Positions 1 through 8,465 of a stretch of DNA of 64,000 nt are shown here, one piece after another. Source of the DNA: Stenotrophomonas sp. 610A2 (GTDB lineage Bacteria > Pseudomonadota > Gammaproteobacteria > Xanthomonadales > Xanthomonadaceae). Numbering within the stretch: the first letter of the stretch is position 1; each line of letters starts with the position of its first letter. A model generated the notes under the pieces. It made no database searches and had not been told where the DNA came from. It was given only the letters and a program-made list of their open reading frames with translations. The DNA lies in the NCBI RefSeq assembly GCF_030549615.1, contig NZ_CP130832.1:2790001-2854000 (forward strand). Direction: 5' to 3'. The position numbers and the translations under genes are program-made.

Positions 1-417
1 CCCAACCGACTCCAGCAAAGCCTTGGCGCGGACACTCGCTGCGGCCGGATCACTGCCCCCAAGCATCACCGGAATCATCACGTTCTCCAGCGCGGTGAAT
101 TCCGGCAGCAGGTGGTGGAACTGGTAGACGAAGCCCAGCGAACTATTGCGAAGGTTGCCGCGCGCGGCATCGGACAGCGCCGACATGCGCTGGCCGGCGA
201 CATAGACCTCACCGGCGGTCGGGATATCCAAGCCGCCCAGCAGGTGCAGCAAGGTGCTCTTGCCTGCACCCGAGGCACCGACGATGGCCACGGTTTCGCC
301 CGCGGCAACATTCAAGTCTAGGCCGTCGAACACCGGCGTGTGCATCTTGCCTTCGGCGTAGGTCTTGCCCAGGCCTTCGGCGCGGATTACCGATTCCATC
401 AATGCGTTCTCATTCAT
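1..417 (-). CDS. lolD: Lipoprotein-releasing system ATP-binding protein LolD (partial)
   Basis: Minus-strand gene whose 3' end lies outside the window. It begins MNENALMESVIRAEGLGKTY and contains a Walker A motif (GASGAGKST, about residues 42-50) followed by the LLGGLDIPTAG stretch typical of LolD-type ABC ATPases. LolD powers the LolCDE inner-membrane complex, which extracts mature lipoproteins and hands them to LolA for transport to the outer membrane. The start ATG overlaps the stop of the upstream LolC/E gene by 8 bp (ATGAATGA), indicating translational coupling. About 139 codons are visible, so the signature motif and Walker B are not seen. The family call is firm because of the partner gene. 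Confidence 0.9.
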   Translation of the reverse strand, partial: MNENALMESVIRAEGLGKTYAEGKMHTPVFDGLDLNVAAGETVAIVGASGAGKSTLLHLLGGLDIPTAGEVYVAGQRMSALSDAARGNLRNSSLGFVYQFHHLLPEFTALENVMIPVMLGGSDPAAASVRAKALLESVG

Positions 418-1651
418 AGCGCAGCGCCTCGGCCGGCTGGGTGCGGGCTGCGCGCCACGCCGGGTAAAGGGTCGCGGCAAAGCTCATCAGCAGCGCGACA
501 ATGGTGATCACCACGATGTCACCGGTCTGCATGTCGGTCGGCAGGCCGGTGATGTAGTACACATCCTCCGGCAGCAGCTTGATATTGAAGACGGTCTCGA
601 TCAGGCCGAGGATGCGTTCCAGGTTGAGGGTCAAGGTGATGCCACTGATCACGCCAACTATCGTGCCGAATACGCCGATCAAGGTGCCCTGCACCATGAA
701 CACCTGCATTACTCCGCGAGGCGTCAGGCCAAGCGTGCGCAGGATGGCGATATCGGCCTGCTTGTCGGTAACCAGCATCACCTGCGAGGACACCAGGTTG
801 AAAGCACCCATCGCCACGATCAGCGACAGCAGGATGCCCATCACTGTCTTTTCCATGCGCAGCGAGTGGTAGAGGTTGGCGTTCTCCTGCGTCCAGTCAC
901 TCACCCGGTAATAGCCGTTGAGGTTGACTGCCAAATCGCGGGCCACGGTATAGGCCTGGTCCATGTCGTGCATCTTCAGGCGCACGCCGGTGACGCCGTC
1001 CATGCGCAGCACGCGCTCCATGTCCTGCATGTTGGTGAAGGCGACGCCGCGGTCCACTTCATTGGAGCCGGCCTCGAAGATGCCGCTGACCTTGAAGCGC
1101 TTGACCCGCGGCATGGCGCCCATCGGCGTGCCCTGCACTTCGGCAAGCGTCGCCACCACGCTGTCACCAACATCCACGCCCAACCAGATCGCCAGTTCCT
1201 TGCCGACCACCATGTTGAATTCGCCGGGCTGCAGGCTGTCCAGTTTGCCCTTGGTCATCTTCTCGGCCAGCACCGAGACCTTGGACTCCTGCGCAGGATC
1301 AACGCCCTGGATGATCGCGCCCTGCACCCGCAGGCCGCTCAACATGCCCTGGATCTCGATATACGGCGCGGCACCGGCTACACGCGGGTCCTTGGTCGCC
1401 ACGTCGATGGCGTGCTGCCAGTTGGCCATCGGCTCGCCGTCGGCACTGACCGTGGCATGGGCGGACATCTGCAGCAGGCGGTCGCGGATCTCCTTCTGGA
1501 AGCCGCTCATCACCGCCAGGGTGGTGATCAGCACCATCACCCCGAGCGCGATGCCAAGGATGGAGGCCATGGAGATGAAGGAAATGAAGCCATTGCGGCG
1601 CTTGGCGCGCAGGTAGCGCAATCCGATTGCGACAGGTAAGGGTTTGAACAT
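410..1651 (-). CDS. lolC: LolC/LolE family lipoprotein-releasing permease
   Basis: A 413-residue inner-membrane protein with the FtsX/LolC-LolE layout. One N-terminal membrane helix (about 21-45, with the family stretch SMASILGIALGVMVLI) is followed by a large periplasmic domain (about 50-265). Three C-terminal helices follow (about 270-300, 315-345, 375-400), and the tail PAWRAARTQPAEALRYE is typical of the family. With LolD it releases outer-membrane lipoproteins from the inner membrane. Only one permease gene is visible next to lolD. It could be LolC, LolE or a hybrid LolF, and I cannot tell which, so the symbol is provisional. It lies downstream of the sdh-sdhE-ygfX genes on the same strand. 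Confidence 0.9.
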   Translation of the reverse strand: MFKPLPVAIGLRYLRAKRRNGFISFISMASILGIALGVMVLITTLAVMSGFQKEIRDRLLQMSAHATVSADGEPMANWQHAIDVATKDPRVAGAAPYIEIQGMLSGLRVQGAIIQGVDPAQESKVSVLAEKMTKGKLDSLQPGEFNMVVGKELAIWLGVDVGDSVVATLAEVQGTPMGAMPRVKRFKVSGIFEAGSNEVDRGVAFTNMQDMERVLRMDGVTGVRLKMHDMDQAYTVARDLAVNLNGYYRVSDWTQENANLYHSLRMEKTVMGILLSLIVAMGAFNLVSSQVMLVTDKQADIAILRTLGLTPRGVMQVFMVQGTLIGVFGTIVGVISGITLTLNLERILGLIETVFNIKLLPEDVYYITGLPTDMQTGDIVVITIVALLMSFAATLYPAWRAARTQPAEALRYE

Positions 1652-1675
1652 GCGTGTCTGCCCGGGAACTGGCAG

Positions 1676-2125
1676 CTATGGTGCCATTCCCGGCGGCTGG
1701 CGGGAAACGCCATGCGCCTTTACGGCCAGTCGCAGTTCACGTCGCTGCGCCCTGGGCAGCGTATCGGGCCAGAACAGCAGCTGTTGGCGGCGTTTACCCT
1801 GCCGCCAGCGCAGCACCAGCAAGGGGCCGCGCTCGAGCAGTTCGATCTGCTCCACGGGTATGCCATCGACACAGGAGAGGCCTGGAGGCGGCGGTATCAA
1901 CAGGTCACGAGGCGGCCTGCGCGACTCGGCCCGTGCCTGCAGCAACCCCCAGCCAAGCACGCACAGGGCCAAGGGCCAGGCATGGCCCGGCTCCAATCTG
2001 CAGTTCATTATCGAAACAGCGGCAAGTACCGCCAGGCCCGTCAACGCGCGACTCAACCAGCGCGACGGTCGCCACTCACACCGGAAGGGAGCGGATGTAG
2101 GCGATGAGTTGCGCCTGCGACGCAT
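1676..2125 (-). CDS. YgfX-like inner-membrane protein
   Basis: A protein of about 149 residues with a short hydrophobic hairpin ([18 protein letters not shown] and [13 protein letters not shown]) followed by a soluble C-terminal part rich in Arg and Leu ([28 protein letters not shown]). This is the architecture of YgfX (CptA), encoded with SdhE in many gammaproteobacteria. The frame runs back into sdhE. The ATG at 2125 gives a 50-bp overlap, and no better-placed start was found, so the N-terminus is uncertain. In E. coli YgfX is linked to inhibition of cell division and sits in an operon with sdhE. Assignment rests on topology plus context more than on strong motif identity. Confidence 0.65.
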   Translation of the reverse strand: MRRRRNSSPTSAPFRCEWRPSRWLSRALTGLAVLAAVSIMNCRLEPGHAWPLALCVLGWGLLQARAESRRPPRDLLIPPPPGLSCVDGIPVEQIELLERGPLLVLRWRQGKRRQQLLFWPDTLPRAQRRELRLAVKAHGVSRQPPGMAP

Positions 2126-2330
2126 CCGGACAGACCTCGTAGCCCATGGACCAGCGCCACAACTTATCGTCTTCGGTGTCCAGCAACTGCAGGAAAACCT
2201 CGCGCTCGGCGGCAGGTGCATCCAGCCAGCGGCGGTCAAGATAGCGGCCGAACAGTTGATCCAGCTCACGCATGCCACGCCGGCAACGCCAGCGCAGCTT
2301 CTTCAACAGGATTTCGTCTTCGGTCTGCAT
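2076..2330 (-). CDS. sdhE: SdhE, FAD assembly factor for succinate dehydrogenase
   Basis: An 84-residue protein starting [20 protein letters not shown]. It carries the conserved RGxxE motif (RGMRE) that marks the SdhE/YgfY/SDHAF5 family, then the LDxLFxRYLD and [15 protein letters not shown] stretches of the small helical fold. SdhE promotes covalent attachment of FAD to SdhA. It lies directly downstream of sdhB on the same strand, separated by about 220 bp holding two REP-like repeats. The ATG at 2330 gives the usual family length. A longer in-frame reading from 2423 would translate the repeat and is not credible. Confidence 0.9.
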   Translation of the reverse strand: MQTEDEILLKKLRWRCRRGMRELDQLFGRYLDRRWLDAPAAEREVFLQLLDTEDDKLWRWSMGYEVCPDASQAQLIAYIRSLPV

Positions 2331-2345
2331 GGCTTCAAGCTTAAG

Positions 2346-2384
2346 CCCCTCTCCCGCGAGGCGGGAGAGGGGTTGGGGTGAGGG
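2346..2384. repeat. REP-like palindrome (CCCCTCTCCCGC type)
   Basis: A hairpin with arms CCCCTCTCCCGC and GCGGGAGAGGGG, followed by a TTGGGGTGAGGG tail. The same unit recurs inverted at 61931-61968. It lies between sdhB and sdhE and is followed 60 bp later by a second repeat type. It may act as an mRNA stabiliser or attenuator within the sdh transcript, but that is inference. Confidence 0.8.
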
Positions 2385-2445
2385 CAGCTCCTGGAGGAAT
2401 TCATCCAGACCGCCACTCAACATTCAACAAGGGCAGCGTCAAAAG

Positions 2446-2498
2446 CTCCCCTCATCCGCCCCTACGGGGCACCTTCTCCCGCACGCGGGAGAAGGGAG
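2446..2498. repeat. REP-like element (CTCATCCGCCCC...CTTCTCCCGC type)
   Basis: A composite repeat with a GCCCCTACGGGGC hairpin followed by a CTTCTCCCGC/GCGGGAGAAG hairpin. Near-identical copies lie at 32685-32737 and, inverted, at 32976-33023 and 61854-61899. With the 2346-2384 element it fills the gap between sdhB and sdhE. Confidence 0.8.
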
Positions 2499-2551
2499 AA
2501 CAACTGCACATCAAGAGCGGGAACCCCAGCTTGCACCGGGGCAAGCCCGCA

Positions 2552-3337
2552 TCAAGCGCGGCGCGCCATCATCAACTTCTTGATCTCGGCGATTGCCAGT
2601 GCCGGGTTCAAGCCCTTCGGGCAGGTGCGTGCGCAGTTCATGATGGTGTGGCAGCGGTACAGCTTGAACGGATCTTCCAGATCGTCCAGGCGTGCGCCGG
2701 TGTCTTCATCGCGCGAGTCGATGATCCAGCGGTAGGCCTGCAGCAGGATCGCCGGGCCCAGGTAACGCTCGCCATTCCACCAGTAGCTCGGGCAGCTGGT
2801 CGAGCAGCACGCGCACAGGATGCACTCGTACAGGCCGTCCAGCTTCTTGCGGTCGTCCGGCGACTGCAGGCGTTCACGGTCTGCCGGCGCCGGGGTCTGG
2901 GTGCGGATCCACGGCTTGATCGAGGCGTACTGCGCATAGAAGTGGGTCAGGTCCGGAACCAGATCCTTGACCACGTCCATGTGCGGCAGCGGGTAGATCG
3001 GCACTTCGGCCTTGCCGCAATCGGCAATGGCGCGGGTGCAGGCCAGGGTGTTGGTGCCGTCGATGTTCATCGCGCACGAACCGCAGATACCCTCGCGGCA
3101 GGAGCGGCGGAAGGTCAGGGTCGGATCAATCTCGTTCTTGATCTTGATCAGCGCGTCCAGAACCATCGGGCCGCACGCATCGAGATCGATCTCGTAGGTG
3201 TCGGTACGCGGGTTCTGGTCGCCATCGGGGCTCCAGCGGTAGATCTTGAAGGTACGCGTGTTCTTCGCACCGCTCTTGGCGGGGAAGTGCTTGCCCTTGG
3301 TCAACCGGGAGTTCTTCGGGAGTGCAAATTCAGCCAT
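2552..3337 (-). CDS. sdhB: Succinate dehydrogenase iron-sulfur subunit
   Basis: A 261-residue protein carrying all three cluster motifs of SdhB. The [2Fe-2S] ligands are in [15 protein letters not shown] plus a later Cys (TLAC). The [4Fe-4S] ligands are in [12 protein letters not shown], and the [3Fe-4S] ligands in [17 protein letters not shown]. It passes electrons from the SdhA flavin to quinone in complex II on the cytoplasmic face of the inner membrane. Length is normal for the family. It follows sdhA by 18 bp in the order sdhC-D-A-B. Confidence 0.98.
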   Translation of the reverse strand: MAEFALPKNSRLTKGKHFPAKSGAKNTRTFKIYRWSPDGDQNPRTDTYEIDLDACGPMVLDALIKIKNEIDPTLTFRRSCREGICGSCAMNIDGTNTLACTRAIADCGKAEVPIYPLPHMDVVKDLVPDLTHFYAQYASIKPWIRTQTPAPADRERLQSPDDRKKLDGLYECILCACCSTSCPSYWWNGERYLGPAILLQAYRWIIDSRDEDTGARLDDLEDPFKLYRCHTIMNCARTCPKGLNPALAIAEIKKLMMARRA

Positions 3338-3355
3338 GTTCGTAAGTTCCCCGGA

Positions 3356-5146
3356 TCAGTAGACGCGCGGCTTCGGCGGCACCACGGACACGTCATCGCT
3401 GAGCGTGTACATGTGCACCGGACGGTAATCGAAGCTGCACTTGCCCTTTTCGTCGACAGTGACCAGCGTGTGCTTCTGCCAGTTGACGTCGTCGCGGTCC
3501 GGGTAATCCTCGTGCGCGTGGGCGCCACGGCTTTCCTTGCGCTGCTCGGCCGAGTTGATGGTCGCCACTGCATTGAGCAGCAGGTTGTTCAGCTCGTAGG
3601 TTTCGATCAGGTCCGAGTTCCAGACCAGCGAACGGTCGGAAACCTTGACGTCCTGGAACGAATCGAACACCTGCGCCATCTTCTGGCAGCCTTCTTCCAG
3701 CGTCTTGCTGGTGCGGAACACGGCAGCATCGTTCTGCATGGTGCGCTGCATGTTGTCGCGAATGACCGAGGTCGGCGTATCGCCGTTGGCGTGACGCAGC
3801 TTGTCGAGCAGGCCCAGGGCCTTGTCGCAGGCATCGGACGGCAGGGTCTTGTGCGGCGCACCCGGCTTGATCGTCTCGGCGCAGCGGTTGGCCACGGCGC
3901 GGCCGAACACCACCAGGTCGAGCAGCGAGTTCGAGCCCAGGCGGTTTGCACCGTGCACGGACACGCAGGCCGCTTCGCCGATGGCGTACAGGCCCGGCAC
4001 CACTGCATCGGGGTTGTCGCCGACCTTGCGCACCACTTCACCGTGGTAATTGGTCGGGATGCCGCCCATGTTGTAGTGCACGGTCGGAATGACCGGAATC
4101 GGCTGCTTGTGCACGTCCACGCCTGCGAAGATGCGCGCGCTTTCGGCAATACCCGGCAGCTTGTCGTCGATCACGCCCGGGCCGAGGTGGGTCAGGTCGA
4201 GCAGGATGTGATCCTTGTGCTCGCCGACGCCGCGGCCTTCACGGATTTCGATAGTCATCGAACGCGACACCACGTCACGCGATGCCAGATCCTTGTAATG
4301 CGGTGCATAGCGCTCCATGAAGCGCTCGCCACTGCTGTTGCGCAGGATGCCACCCTCGCCTCGCACACCTTCGGTGATCAGGCAGCCGGCACCGTAGATA
4401 CCGGTCGGGTGGAACTGCACGAATTCCATGTCCTGCAGCGGCAGGCCGGCACGGGCCACCAGGCCACCGCCGTCACCGGTACAGGTGTGCGCCGAGGTGG
4501 CGCTGAAGTAGGCACGGCCGTAACCGCCGGTTGCCAGCACCACACCCTGCGAACGGAACAGGTGCAAGGTGCCTTCGGCCATGTCCAGGGCGAGCACGCC
4601 GCGGCACACGCCTTCGTCGTCGAAGATCAGGTCGAGTGCGAAGTACTCGATCATGAACTGCGCGTTGTGCGCCAGCGACTGCTGGTACAGGGTGTGCAGG
4701 ATGGCGTGGCCGGTACGGTCGGCGGCGGCGCAGGTACGCTGCGCGGACGGGCCTTCACCGTACTTGGTGGTCATGCCACCGAACGGACGCTGGTAGATCT
4801 TGCCTTCTTCGGTGCGCGAGAACGGAACGCCGTAGTGCTCCAGCTCGATGATGGCCGGGATGGCCTCACGGCACATGTACTCGATGGCGTCCTGGTCGCC
4901 CAGCCAATCCGAACCCTTGATGGTGTCGAAGAAGTGGTAACGCCAGTCGTCCTCACCCATGTTGCCGAGCGCGGCGGAAATGCCGCCCTGCGCTGCCACG
5001 GTGTGCGAGCGGGTCGGGAAGACCTTGGTGATGCAGACAGTCTGCAGGCCCTTCTGGGCCAGGCCAAACGTTGCACGCAGGCCAGCGCCACCGGCGCCGA
5101 CGACGACCATGTCGACCTTGTGTTCAGTAATGTTGTAAGCGGACAT
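3356..5146 (-). CDS. sdhA: Succinate dehydrogenase flavoprotein subunit
   Basis: A 596-residue flavoprotein. The FAD-binding motif [11 protein letters not shown] is near residue 15. The SHTVAAQGG segment carries the His that bears covalent FAD. The active-site region [21 protein letters not shown] lies in the middle of the protein. The C-terminal helical domain ends with the [22 protein letters not shown] segment usual for proteobacterial SdhA. It oxidises succinate to fumarate. The gene starts 3 bp after the sdhD stop, so it is tightly coupled. FAD attachment is expected to need SdhE, encoded downstream. Confidence 0.98.
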   Translation of the reverse strand: MSAYNITEHKVDMVVVGAGGAGLRATFGLAQKGLQTVCITKVFPTRSHTVAAQGGISAALGNMGEDDWRYHFFDTIKGSDWLGDQDAIEYMCREAIPAIIELEHYGVPFSRTEEGKIYQRPFGGMTTKYGEGPSAQRTCAAADRTGHAILHTLYQQSLAHNAQFMIEYFALDLIFDDEGVCRGVLALDMAEGTLHLFRSQGVVLATGGYGRAYFSATSAHTCTGDGGGLVARAGLPLQDMEFVQFHPTGIYGAGCLITEGVRGEGGILRNSSGERFMERYAPHYKDLASRDVVSRSMTIEIREGRGVGEHKDHILLDLTHLGPGVIDDKLPGIAESARIFAGVDVHKQPIPVIPTVHYNMGGIPTNYHGEVVRKVGDNPDAVVPGLYAIGEAACVSVHGANRLGSNSLLDLVVFGRAVANRCAETIKPGAPHKTLPSDACDKALGLLDKLRHANGDTPTSVIRDNMQRTMQNDAAVFRTSKTLEEGCQKMAQVFDSFQDVKVSDRSLVWNSDLIETYELNNLLLNAVATINSAEQRKESRGAHAHEDYPDRDDVNWQKHTLVTVDEKGKCSFDYRPVHMYTLSDDVSVVPPKPRVY

Positions 5147-5149
5147 GTA

Positions 5150-5533
5150 TCAGTTCCCAAACGCGATGCGGGCAACCGCAAAGATGCTGACGATGGCGCC
5201 GAGCACGGCGACGAACTTGACCGTGGTCTGCAAGGCCAGGGCCATCAGCGAGTTGTGGATGTAGTCCTCGAGGACCACCTGCAGGCCAAGCTGGGCGTGC
5301 CAGAACATGGCGACCAGGAAGCCACCCAGCAGGATCGCGTTCCACGGCTTGGAAATGGTTTCCACGGCGGTGACGTAATCGGCGCCCATCAGGCTCAGCA
5401 CCAGGCACAGGAACCAGATGGTCAGTGCGACCAGGGCGGTGGCGGTCAGGCGCTGGTGGACGAAGTGCTCGGTACCGGACTTGGCGCTGCCAAGGCCACG
5501 CGCATTCTTCAGCGGGGTGCGGTACTTGCTCAT
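5150..5533 (-). CDS. sdhD: Succinate dehydrogenase membrane anchor subunit SdhD
   Basis: A 127-residue membrane anchor with three helices (about 30-50, 66-90, 103-124). The segment HAQLGLQVVLEDY matches the SdhD heme-b ligand region, which makes His79 the likely axial ligand. The start ATG at 5533 overlaps the sdhC stop (ATGA), which fixes the N-terminus as MSKYRTPLKNARGLG. It anchors SdhAB and helps form the quinone site. Confidence 0.93.
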   Translation of the reverse strand: MSKYRTPLKNARGLGSAKSGTEHFVHQRLTATALVALTIWFLCLVLSLMGADYVTAVETISKPWNAILLGGFLVAMFWHAQLGLQVVLEDYIHNSLMALALQTTVKFVAVLGAIVSIFAVARIAFGN

Positions 5534-5922
5534 GCGGCAGCTCCCAGGCAGACGTAGGCCCAGATCAGGGCGGTCAGCACCAACGAGGCAATCACCGACA
5601 TCCAGCTGCTGCGGATGAAGGTGGCCTTGGCGTAGCCGATGGCGAAGTCCTGCACGATATGGCGGATGCCATTGCACAGGTGATAGGCGAAGCACCAGCT
5701 CCAGCCGAACAGGATCACCTTGCCGTACCAGGCGCCGGCGTGGGTGGTGAAGCAGTTCCAGGACTCAGGGCCCATCATCAGGGCGAACAAGCCGCCCGCG
5801 ATGATCAGGGAACCGACAGTCAGAATGATGCCGGTTACTCGATGCAGGATCGAGGTGGCCATCTGGATCTGCCAGCGATACACCTGCAGGTGCGGAGAGA
5901 GGGGGCGGGGTCTGTTCGCCAT
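5530..5922 (-). CDS. sdhC: Succinate dehydrogenase cytochrome b556 subunit SdhC
   Basis: A 130-residue protein with three membrane helices. The family start RPLSPHLQVYRW precedes SILHRVTG, which contributes to the quinone site, and HLCNGIRHIVQD, which holds the expected heme ligand His. The ATG at 5922 (MANRPRPLSP) is preferred. In-frame ATGs at 5934 and 5970 would add 4 or 16 residues that do not look conserved. It is the first of the four structural genes and overlaps sdhD by 4 bp. Confidence 0.93.
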   Translation of the reverse strand: MANRPRPLSPHLQVYRWQIQMATSILHRVTGIILTVGSLIIAGGLFALMMGPESWNCFTTHAGAWYGKVILFGWSWCFAYHLCNGIRHIVQDFAIGYAKATFIRSSWMSVIASLVLTALIWAYVCLGAAA

Positions 5923-5976
5923 TCGCTGACTCATATCTCGGCTGGGCGGCTCAATGCCGCGTTGGCTCAACGCTGC

Positions 5977-6150
5977 TCAGAAATCTATGCAGCGCCCGTT
6001 TTTCTCCCAATCGCCATACCGCACCGGATCGAGTCCGCCGCGGCCGCCTATTTCCTGAGGCACCGGCGTAACCTCGGGAAGCGGCTGCTTCTCGGGGCCC
6101 AACGGGGCTTCAGCTTCGGGCTCGGGAGTGGGGGTTGTTTGGCCTATCAT
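5977..6150 (-). CDS. DUF1674 protein, SDHAF4-like succinate dehydrogenase assembly factor
   Basis: A small protein (57 residues from the ATG at 6150; an ATG at 6171 would give 64). Its only conserved part is the C-terminal segment GGLDPVRYGDWEKNGRCIDF, the hallmark of DUF1674 and of mitochondrial SDHAF4. The preceding Pro/Glu-rich half looks disordered. SDHAF4 binds newly flavinylated Sdh1/SDHA and helps it join the iron-sulfur subunit. The gene ends 54 bp upstream of the sdhC start on the same strand, which supports a role in complex II assembly. The motif is very clear; the exact role in bacteria is inferred. Confidence 0.85.
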   Translation of the reverse strand: MIGQTTPTPEPEAEAPLGPEKQPLPEVTPVPQEIGGRGGLDPVRYGDWEKNGRCIDF

Positions 6151-6189
6151 TGGTGGTCTCGCAACGCACAAATTTTAGTCCTCAGTCAC

Positions 6190-7050
6190 GTGTCTGACAA
6201 CCTCGCCCCTGCTTTCACCGGTTTCCGCACGCTTTCCAAGGCTCAGATCGTGAGCCTTGCCGGAGCCGATGCGGTCGCTTTCGCCCAAGCCCAATTCGCC
6301 AATGACGTGCCCTCGCTGGCCGACGGTCACTGGCAATGGAGCGCCTGGCTGACCGCCAAAGGCCGCGTGCTGTCTATCTTTCAGCTGGTACGGGTGGACG
6401 CACAGACCCTGCTGCTGGTCTGCCACGACGGCGGCGCCGAGGCCATGGCCGAGCAGCTCCGTCGCTTTGTCTTCCGTCGCAAAGTCGTCATCAGCCATGC
6501 CAGCGCGCTGGCGGTGAACGCCGCCCTGGAAACGCCCGGTCAGGCGCGTGGCGCGCAAATAGCGCAGCTGGCCGACGGCGTCATCGAACTGGACGTGGGC
6601 AGCGCAACGGTGCCGCGAACGCTGCAGATCAGCAGCGCAGCAAGCTCCGTTGACGACACAACGGCTGAATTGGCATGGCGTCAATACGACCTTCGTTTCG
6701 GCCTGCCCCGCCTCGAGGATGCGCAGCGCGAGCAATGGACGCCGCAGCAGCTTGGGCTCGATCGCTTGAACGCCTACAGCGTCAAGAAGGGCTGCTATCC
6801 GGGCCAGGAAATCGTCGCCCGCACCCACTTCCTGGGCAAGGCCAAGCGCTCGCTGGCGCTGCTGGAATGCGCCTCATTCGCAAATTCTGGCGACGCGGTC
6901 CAGCACGGGGACAGCAACATCGGCAGCGTCGCCTGTGTGGCCGGCGCATTGGCGCTTGCAGTGCTGCCACTGGAGTTGCCGGAAGGCCCGCTACTGGTCA
7001 ATGGCGAGGTCGCCAGCATCCAGCCGCTGCTGGAAGGCCTGGCACGCTGA
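6190..7050 (+). CDS. ygfZ: YgfZ-like folate-binding Fe-S cluster repair protein
   Basis: A protein of 286 residues if translation starts at the GTG at 6190; no convincing ribosome-binding site was seen, so the start is provisional. It belongs to the GcvT/YgfZ fold. The diagnostic signature K-G-C-Y-P-G-Q-E is at residues 200-207, with Cys202 the conserved YgfZ cysteine, followed by IVARTHFLGKAKR. YgfZ uses tetrahydrofolate to support synthesis or repair of certain Fe-S enzymes, including MiaB. It is divergent from the DUF1674-sdh operon with only about 40 bp between start codons, so the promoters probably overlap. Confidence 0.9.
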   Translation: MSDNLAPAFTGFRTLSKAQIVSLAGADAVAFAQAQFANDVPSLADGHWQWSAWLTAKGRVLSIFQLVRVDAQTLLLVCHDGGAEAMAEQLRRFVFRRKVVISHASALAVNAALETPGQARGAQIAQLADGVIELDVGSATVPRTLQISSAASSVDDTTAELAWRQYDLRFGLPRLEDAQREQWTPQQLGLDRLNAYSVKKGCYPGQEIVARTHFLGKAKRSLALLECASFANSGDAVQHGDSNIGSVACVAGALALAVLPLELPEGPLLVNGEVASIQPLLEGLAR

Positions 7051-7056
7051 AGCCCG

Positions 7057-7161
7057 GTAGTGCCGAGCCATGCTCGGCATTGCGCCTCACCTGTAGTGCC
7101 GAGCCATGCTCGGCATGGGGCATTGCCGGTACAGCCCCTGCCGAGCATGGCTCGACACTAC
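7057..7161. repeat. Cluster of three SMAG-like GTAG repeats
   Basis: Two direct copies (7057-7080 and 7093-7116) of a unit beginning GTAGTGCCGAGCC and folding on GCCGAGC-CAT-GCTCGGC, then one inverted copy (7139-7161). This GTAG-headed REP matches what is described as SMAG in Stenotrophomonas. The cluster lies between the convergent ygfZ and ABC-ATPase genes and could serve as a bidirectional transcription barrier. Confidence 0.85.
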
Positions 7162-7165
7162 AGGA

Positions 7166-8272
7166 TCAGACGCTGGCTTCGATGCGATTGCCACTGGCTG
7201 CATCAAAGAAATGCAGCGCCGGCGAACTGACTTCCACCGAAATCTCCTGCCCAACCTGCGGCAACTGCTGCGGGGCGACGCGCATGATCAGCGCCTGCTC
7301 GCCATAGCGCAGGTTGACGAAGATCTCGTTGCCCACCGGCTCCACACCTTCGATGCGCGCATTGAACGCCGCCGGACCATTGCCAGGCTGCAGATGCTCA
7401 GGCCGCACGCCAACCACCAGCGGCTTGCCAAACCAGACTGGATCCAGCTTCACTGCACCGAGTGCCACATCGCCAGCGTCGTCGCGACTGGACTCCAACC
7501 GCAGCACCGCGCTTCCCGCCTCATCGCGCCGCACGTCGCCACGCAACATGTTCATCGCCGGGCTGCCAAGGAAACCCGCAACGAACAGATTGACCGGCTT
7601 GTCGTACAACGCCATCGGCGTGTCGATCTGCTGGATCACGCCCTCGTTGAGCACAACGATGCGTTGGCCCAGCGTCATCGCCTCGACCTGGTCGTGGGTG
7701 ACATAGATCATCGTCGTGCCCAACTTGCGATGCAGCTGCGCGATCTCGGTGCGCACCGAATGACGCAGCTTCGCATCCAGATTGGATAGCGGTTCGTCCA
7801 GCAGGAACACCTCCGGCTCGCGCACCAGCGCACGCCCCAGCGCAACACGCTGGCGCTGACCACCCGACATCGCGCGCGGCAGCTTGTCCAGCATCGAGGT
7901 CAGGCCCAAGGAATCGGCGGCATCCTGCACGCGACGCTGCACCTCGGCCTTGTCATGCCCACGCAGCTTCAAGCCGAAGCCCAGGTTCTCGGCAACGGTC
8001 ATATGCGGGTAGAGCGCGTAGTTCTGGAACACCATCGCGATGTCCCGATCCTTCGGCGCCACATCATTCACCACGCGCTCGCCGATCCGCAGGCTGCCAG
8101 CACTGATCTCTTCCAGCCCCGCCACCATTCGCAGCAGTGTGGACTTGCCACAACCCGATGGCCCCACCAGCACCATCAACTCGCCATCGGCGATATCGAA
8201 ACTGGCCCCGGCCACGGCGACCTGCCCGTTGTCATACACCTTGCGCACACTGTCGAATTGAACCTTGGCCAT
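7166..8272 (-). CDS. ugpC: MalK/UgpC-type sugar ABC transporter ATP-binding protein
   Basis: A 368-residue ATPase starting MAKVQFDSVRKVYDNG. Walker A GPSGCGKST is at 37-45, the Q-loop region MVFQNYALYPHMTV follows, the signature MSGGQRQRVALGRAL is near 134, and Walker B is FLLDEPLSNLDA. The C-terminal 130 residues form the TOBE/regulatory domain of the MalK-UgpC-MsmX group. No permease gene is adjacent. The two sugar permeases at 18081-19810 lack an ATPase in their own operon, so this is their likely partner (inference). It is transcribed divergently from zwf, and its upstream region contains a CG-centred palindrome (8341-8354). Confidence 0.92.
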   Translation of the reverse strand: MAKVQFDSVRKVYDNGQVAVAGASFDIADGELMVLVGPSGCGKSTLLRMVAGLEEISAGSLRIGERVVNDVAPKDRDIAMVFQNYALYPHMTVAENLGFGLKLRGHDKAEVQRRVQDAADSLGLTSMLDKLPRAMSGGQRQRVALGRALVREPEVFLLDEPLSNLDAKLRHSVRTEIAQLHRKLGTTMIYVTHDQVEAMTLGQRIVVLNEGVIQQIDTPMALYDKPVNLFVAGFLGSPAMNMLRGDVRRDEAGSAVLRLESSRDDAGDVALGAVKLDPVWFGKPLVVGVRPEHLQPGNGPAAFNARIEGVEPVGNEIFVNLRYGEQALIMRVAPQQLPQVGQEISVEVSSPALHFFDAASGNRIEASV

Positions 8273-8340
8273 CACTACCTCGTTGCGAGTCGAAACCTGG
8301 AGCAGCGGAACACTTGCGTTACAGCGAGAGAACAGTTTCC

Positions 8341-8354
8341 TGCAATCGTATACA
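8341..8354. promoter_or_regulatory. Candidate LacI-family operator
   Basis: TGCAATCGTATACA is an imperfect CG-centred palindrome of the size and symmetry bound by LacI-family regulators. It matches the stronger palindrome upstream of the lacI-type gene (26915-26928) at 10 of 14 positions. It lies 69 bp upstream of the ATPase start and about 210 bp upstream of zwf. Binding is inferred. Confidence 0.4.
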
Positions 8355-8451
8355 TCCGAAACATTGTGCACGGTAAGCATATTCATATGGCACCATCGCA
8401 GTCGCCCTCACATGGCACCTGCGTCCCACTGCACGGACCCGATTCCGCCCT

Positions 8452-8465
8452 TGCAGCATGCTGCA
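8452..8465. promoter_or_regulatory. Perfect 14-bp palindrome upstream of zwf
   Basis: TGCAGCATGCTGCA is a perfect inverted repeat about 100 bp upstream of the zwf start. It could be a regulator site for the Entner-Doudoroff genes. It does not match the CG-centred sites, and a chance occurrence cannot be excluded. Confidence 0.3.

Noticed and set aside
2378..5557. A 1059-codon plus-strand reading frame opposite sdhB-sdhA-sdhD
   Set aside because: It is antisense to strongly conserved genes and His/Val/Arg-rich in composition, as expected for the complement of high-GC coding sequence.
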